A stretch of DNA of 64,000 nucleotides from Chrysopilus asiliformis. Taxonomy: Eukaryota > Arthropoda > Insecta > Diptera > Rhagionidae. The notes below the pieces were generated by a model, which was not told where the DNA came from, did not search any database, and was given only the letters and a program-made list of their open reading frames with translations. Positions 61,985 to 64,000 of this stretch are shown here, one piece after another. Position numbers and translations under genes: made by a program. Every line of letters begins with the position of its first letter. The first letter of the stretch is position 1. The DNA is taken from the NCBI GenBank assembly GCA_964034945.1, contig OZ035960.1, positions 73,591,585-73,655,584 on the forward strand, read 5' to 3'.

Positions 61985-61990
61985 ACTTAC

Positions 61991-62407
61991 TTCTTTGTTT
62001 TCTCTATTTCATACGGCGAACCACAAACTTTACATTTCAGTACAGCGTCTGATTTACCACAACTTTCAACAAGCCATCGCCGCAAGCATTCATGATGAAC
62101 AGAACTCACATCACCAGTACAATTGCAAGGCTGAATAAGCGATTCAGTTTTATCTGAGTCATAACATATCCAGCAATCCTTTTGTGTTAGGAAAGATCGA
62201 CCTTCCTCAGGTGATAGCATTCGTTTTTCAGTCGATGTCGTGAGTATTGACGGATCAATTTGTCGACTTAACAATTTGCGTGGATTCAATATCCACAATT
62301 GTTCTGGGGCCATAGAATTCCACAAACAGCAAGGAAACCATAGTGCTACACCAATTTCAACAATTCGGAAGACAATATCATGCCAGTTGCGTGAATAAAC
62401 GGGAACT
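61991..62407 (-). CDS. RING-CH membrane E3 ligase, exon with the RING-CH domain
   Basis: Acceptor TATAG, then A GTT CCC; donor AA|GTAAGT at 61991/61990. The exon reads VPVYSRNWHDIVFRIVEIGV, a membrane-like stretch VALWFPCCLW, then a RING-CH domain. The latter has CWIC, PCNC, H-x2-C in VHHECLRRWLVESC, and CKVC: the C4HC3 order with His in the fourth position and a Trp after it. RING-CH ligases sit in membranes and move ubiquitin from an E2 to membrane proteins. Phase joins agree on both sides. Confidence 0.9.
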
Positions 62408-62475
62408 CTATAAAAGTATACATTTTTATTAAAAGTTAGTTATGGATGAATTCAAATTATTTAAACAAAGAATAC
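62408..62475 (-). other. 68-bp intron of the RING-CH gene
   Basis: Donor GTATTC after a run of eight A, acceptor TATAG. Phase 2: splicing gives ...GDFWKKK-VPVYSRNWHD. Confidence 0.8.
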
Positions 62476-62885
62476 TTTTTTTTCCAGAAGTCGCCCAATG
62501 TTTCAGAGGTTAGAAATCCAGCAATAACAATCAACATAATTGCCTGGCTCAAAAGACCCAATCTTGATTGATGTAATTGTGATGCATTTACAATTTGGTC
62601 GCCAGGATTTAAATCATTTCCAGTTTGATCATAAATAAAACCTCCGCGCAATTTGAAAAACACTTCAACTCCATATATGAGGAAAAATATTACAACTATC
62701 AGCAGAAGAGCAGCATAGCATCCATTGAATATATATGAATATGTTTGTCGATTAGATGATAATAGTGATGAAAACACTTCAGCGCCAAATAAACTGTAGA
62801 GAAACACATTAAACGCCAGAAAGCCAACAAAGCTTTTAGATAGAAATTGGGATTTTTCCCAGCGTATATCACGTAAATGAAATAT
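62476..62885 (-). CDS. RING-CH membrane E3 ligase, upstream multi-pass membrane exon
   Basis: Acceptor TTGCAG, then ATA TTT CAT (IFHLRDIRWEKSQFLSK). 136 codons with about three hydrophobic helices: FVGFLAFNVFLYSLFGAEVF, AALLLIVVIFFLIYGVEVFF and LLSQAIMLIVIAGFLTS. A soluble loop (KLRGGFIYDQTGNDLNPGDQ) separates the second and third. The reading frame has no start here, so it is internal. Several helices before the RING-CH is unusual for short MARCH proteins and points to a larger multi-pass member. Confidence 0.82.
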
Positions 62886-62969
62886 CTGCAAGTTTAAAAT
62901 TTAATCAATTATAAAAATATTCAAAATTAAAATATTTTTGGAAATAATCATTGATTTAATTTATTGAAC

Positions 62970-63037
62970 AAAATTTTCGCACATTTGCTTGCTATAGGAG
63001 TAGTAATGCACCAGACCAATCGGAAGCAGCGTGAGTG
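62970..63037 (-). CDS. Possible earlier exon of the RING-CH gene
   Basis: Reads LTLLPIGLVHYYSYSKQMCENF, a membrane helix followed by a polar stretch, and could join IFHLRD in frame across an 84-bp intron. Its donor (GTTCAA) is weak and its acceptor (CTTATAG) overlaps the tip of an inverted-repeat element. The exon may therefore be longer and disrupted, or not real. Confidence 0.35.
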
Positions 63038-63598
63038 CTATAAGGTAAGGATATACAACGAGAGACTTTGGTCTCTGAGACCAAAAATTTCGCCTCTGGA
63101 TACAAAGAGACCTGTGTATACACTTCGGAGACCGGAGATTTATCTCCAAGTACAAGTCTCTCGGGTCTCTTGGGAGACTTAAGTCTCTTGCCGTGTAGCT
63201 ACTCTTTTTAATGCGTCTCCGGTCTTCAAAACGTTTTGATATCTATCTCTTGGTCTCCGGAGACGAATTTTGACATTTCAGGAAATTGTTTTGTGGGAAC
63301 GAGAATTTGTTTCGTTGTTTTGAGATTAAAGGTCAGTTTTTATAAAGAAAAAAAGTGTTTTTACTTATTTTATATTTTAGATTAGTGATATTGTTGTTAT
63401 GCTTGGAGACGAGATACCTGCGTCGTGTATGCACTCCAGAGACTTTGCTTTGAGAGACTTTTTAGTAAAGGTCTCCGGAGATCTATTTTTTGATCTCCAG
63501 ACTTAAATGTCTCTGAACGTGTATACACTTTGGAGATTTTTGCCTTTTGTACCCTGGAGACCAGAGACCAAAGTCTCTCACCTATAGCGTTCACGTCC
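63030..63598. mobile_element. GAGAGACTTTGGTCTC inverted-repeat element
   Basis: GAGAGACTTTGGTCTCTG at 63060 is inverted at about 63562-63579. Outside it CGTGARYGCTATA matches at both tips (left 63030, right ending 63598), with a 14-bp insertion on the left. Inside, GTGTATACAC and many GAGACC/GGTCTC units repeat. There is no gene; it is a MITE-like element. Confidence 0.7.
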
Positions 63599-63781
63599 GT
63601 GTAAAGGCCTGTGTCCACATGGAAGTTTATTTGCAGAAGTCGCTTCTAGCAGAGACTTCTGGAAGTTTTTTCCGTGGAAACATTAACTGCAAGTGAACTT
63701 CCAGAAGTTATGACACCAGAAATCTCTTCTAGAAGCGACTTCTGCAAATAAACTTGCATGTGGACACAGGCCTTTACACGG
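63597..63781. mobile_element. 185-bp MITE with 53-bp inverted ends
   Basis: CCGTGTAAAGGCCTGTGTCC at 63597 matches the complement ending at 63781. The match runs through GAAGTTTATTTGCAGAAGTC to CTTCTAG with one mismatch. It directly abuts the previous element. No target duplication was found. 63782-64000 has no recognisable feature. Confidence 0.82.
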
Positions 63782-64000
63782 CCATTAAAACTCACAAGGA
63801 AAGATCCCGAGGTGTCTGCCTTCAATTTTGATGAAACTCGAATATGTATATTGTAGAGGGGCAAAAATAAGGAATAGGTATTTTTTTATATCTGGGGTTT
63901 TCGTATTTAGAGGTGGTATCTGGTGCCCCGAAAATTATGTTATTTTTAGTTTTTCGTCCATTTCTCAGAAACGATTTGGCCAATTTATATGAAGTTTCAC

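Larger units (their letters stand above)
47606..61990 (-). other. 14.4-kb terminal intron of the RING-CH gene
   Basis: Donor GTAAGT at 61990-61985, acceptor TTCTAG at 47611-47606, phase 2. It contains nearly all transposon features between 48.4 and 60.6 kb. The gene's preceding intron is only 68 bp, so the size is due to insertions. Confidence 0.8.

Overview
The window looks like AT-rich insect nuclear DNA, most likely from a fly (Diptera). The grounds are introns of about 65-100 bp, an I-clade element with a (TTTA)n-type tail, RNase H-bearing non-LTR elements ending in short TTAGG-like runs, a TATA plus TCAGTT core promoter, and hAT, Helitron, Tc1/pogo and Harbinger-like families. The species cannot be named from the sequence. 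No rRNA, CRISPR, operon or other bacterial feature is present. One host gene is visible. It lies on the minus strand near the right end, encodes a multi-pass membrane RING-CH (MARCH-type) E3 ubiquitin ligase, and has exons at about 62.97-61.99 kb and a last exon at 47.61-47.31 kb. Its 14.4-kb last intron is filled with transposons. Everything left of 47.3 kb appears to be transposon-derived intergenic DNA. Layout, left to right: 0-8.9 kb holds fragments (an RNase H non-LTR tail, a CR1-like RT scrap, a small TIR element, an internally deleted Ty3/gypsy remnant, a fold-back element carrying a SINE, and a dispersed CGGGTATA repeat). 8.95-31.64 kb is a nest. A hAT transposon of about 2.75 kb (8-bp TSD AAAAGTAT) was struck by a full-length I-type retrotransposon (19-bp TSD), which itself carries a small Harbinger-like element with a two-exon Myb/SANT gene. 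The hAT was also struck by a 12.3-kb Helitron-bounded insert containing an intact 1618-aa Rep/helicase, and by a 1.2-kb TIR element with an 8-bp TSD. With these three insertions removed and one 96-bp intron spliced, the hAT transposase reads through as 657 codons without a break. 32.3-39 kb is a degenerate CR1/Jockey-like element (PHD ORF1, endonuclease-RT ORF2) split by a chimeric Helitron that includes about 1 kb of purine-rich hexamer repeat, mostly (GGGAAA)n. 39.36-45.18 kb is bounded by Tc1-like TIRs and contains another CR1-like RT, then a TA-flanked MITE holding a hAT-like element that in turn holds a Helitron. 45.2-47.3 kb has a Myb/SANT-like scrap, a broken CGGGTATA repeat and a CR1 3-prime end. 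48.4-61.9 kb (the host intron) contains two small MITE copies, a hAT with CTCTAGAT TSD, minisatellites, a non-LTR ORF1 relic, a pogo-like element split by a third Helitron family, and a near-identical 2-kb direct duplication (54.5 and 57.8 kb). 63.0-63.8 kb upstream of the host exons carries two more small inverted-repeat elements. The transposon genes act only in their own mobility: Rep/helicase for Helitrons, DDE transposase for hAT, endonuclease/RT/RNase H for the retroelements. The host gene is the only feature likely to serve the cell. All family names rest on motifs, termini and target-site duplications read by eye; no database search was run.
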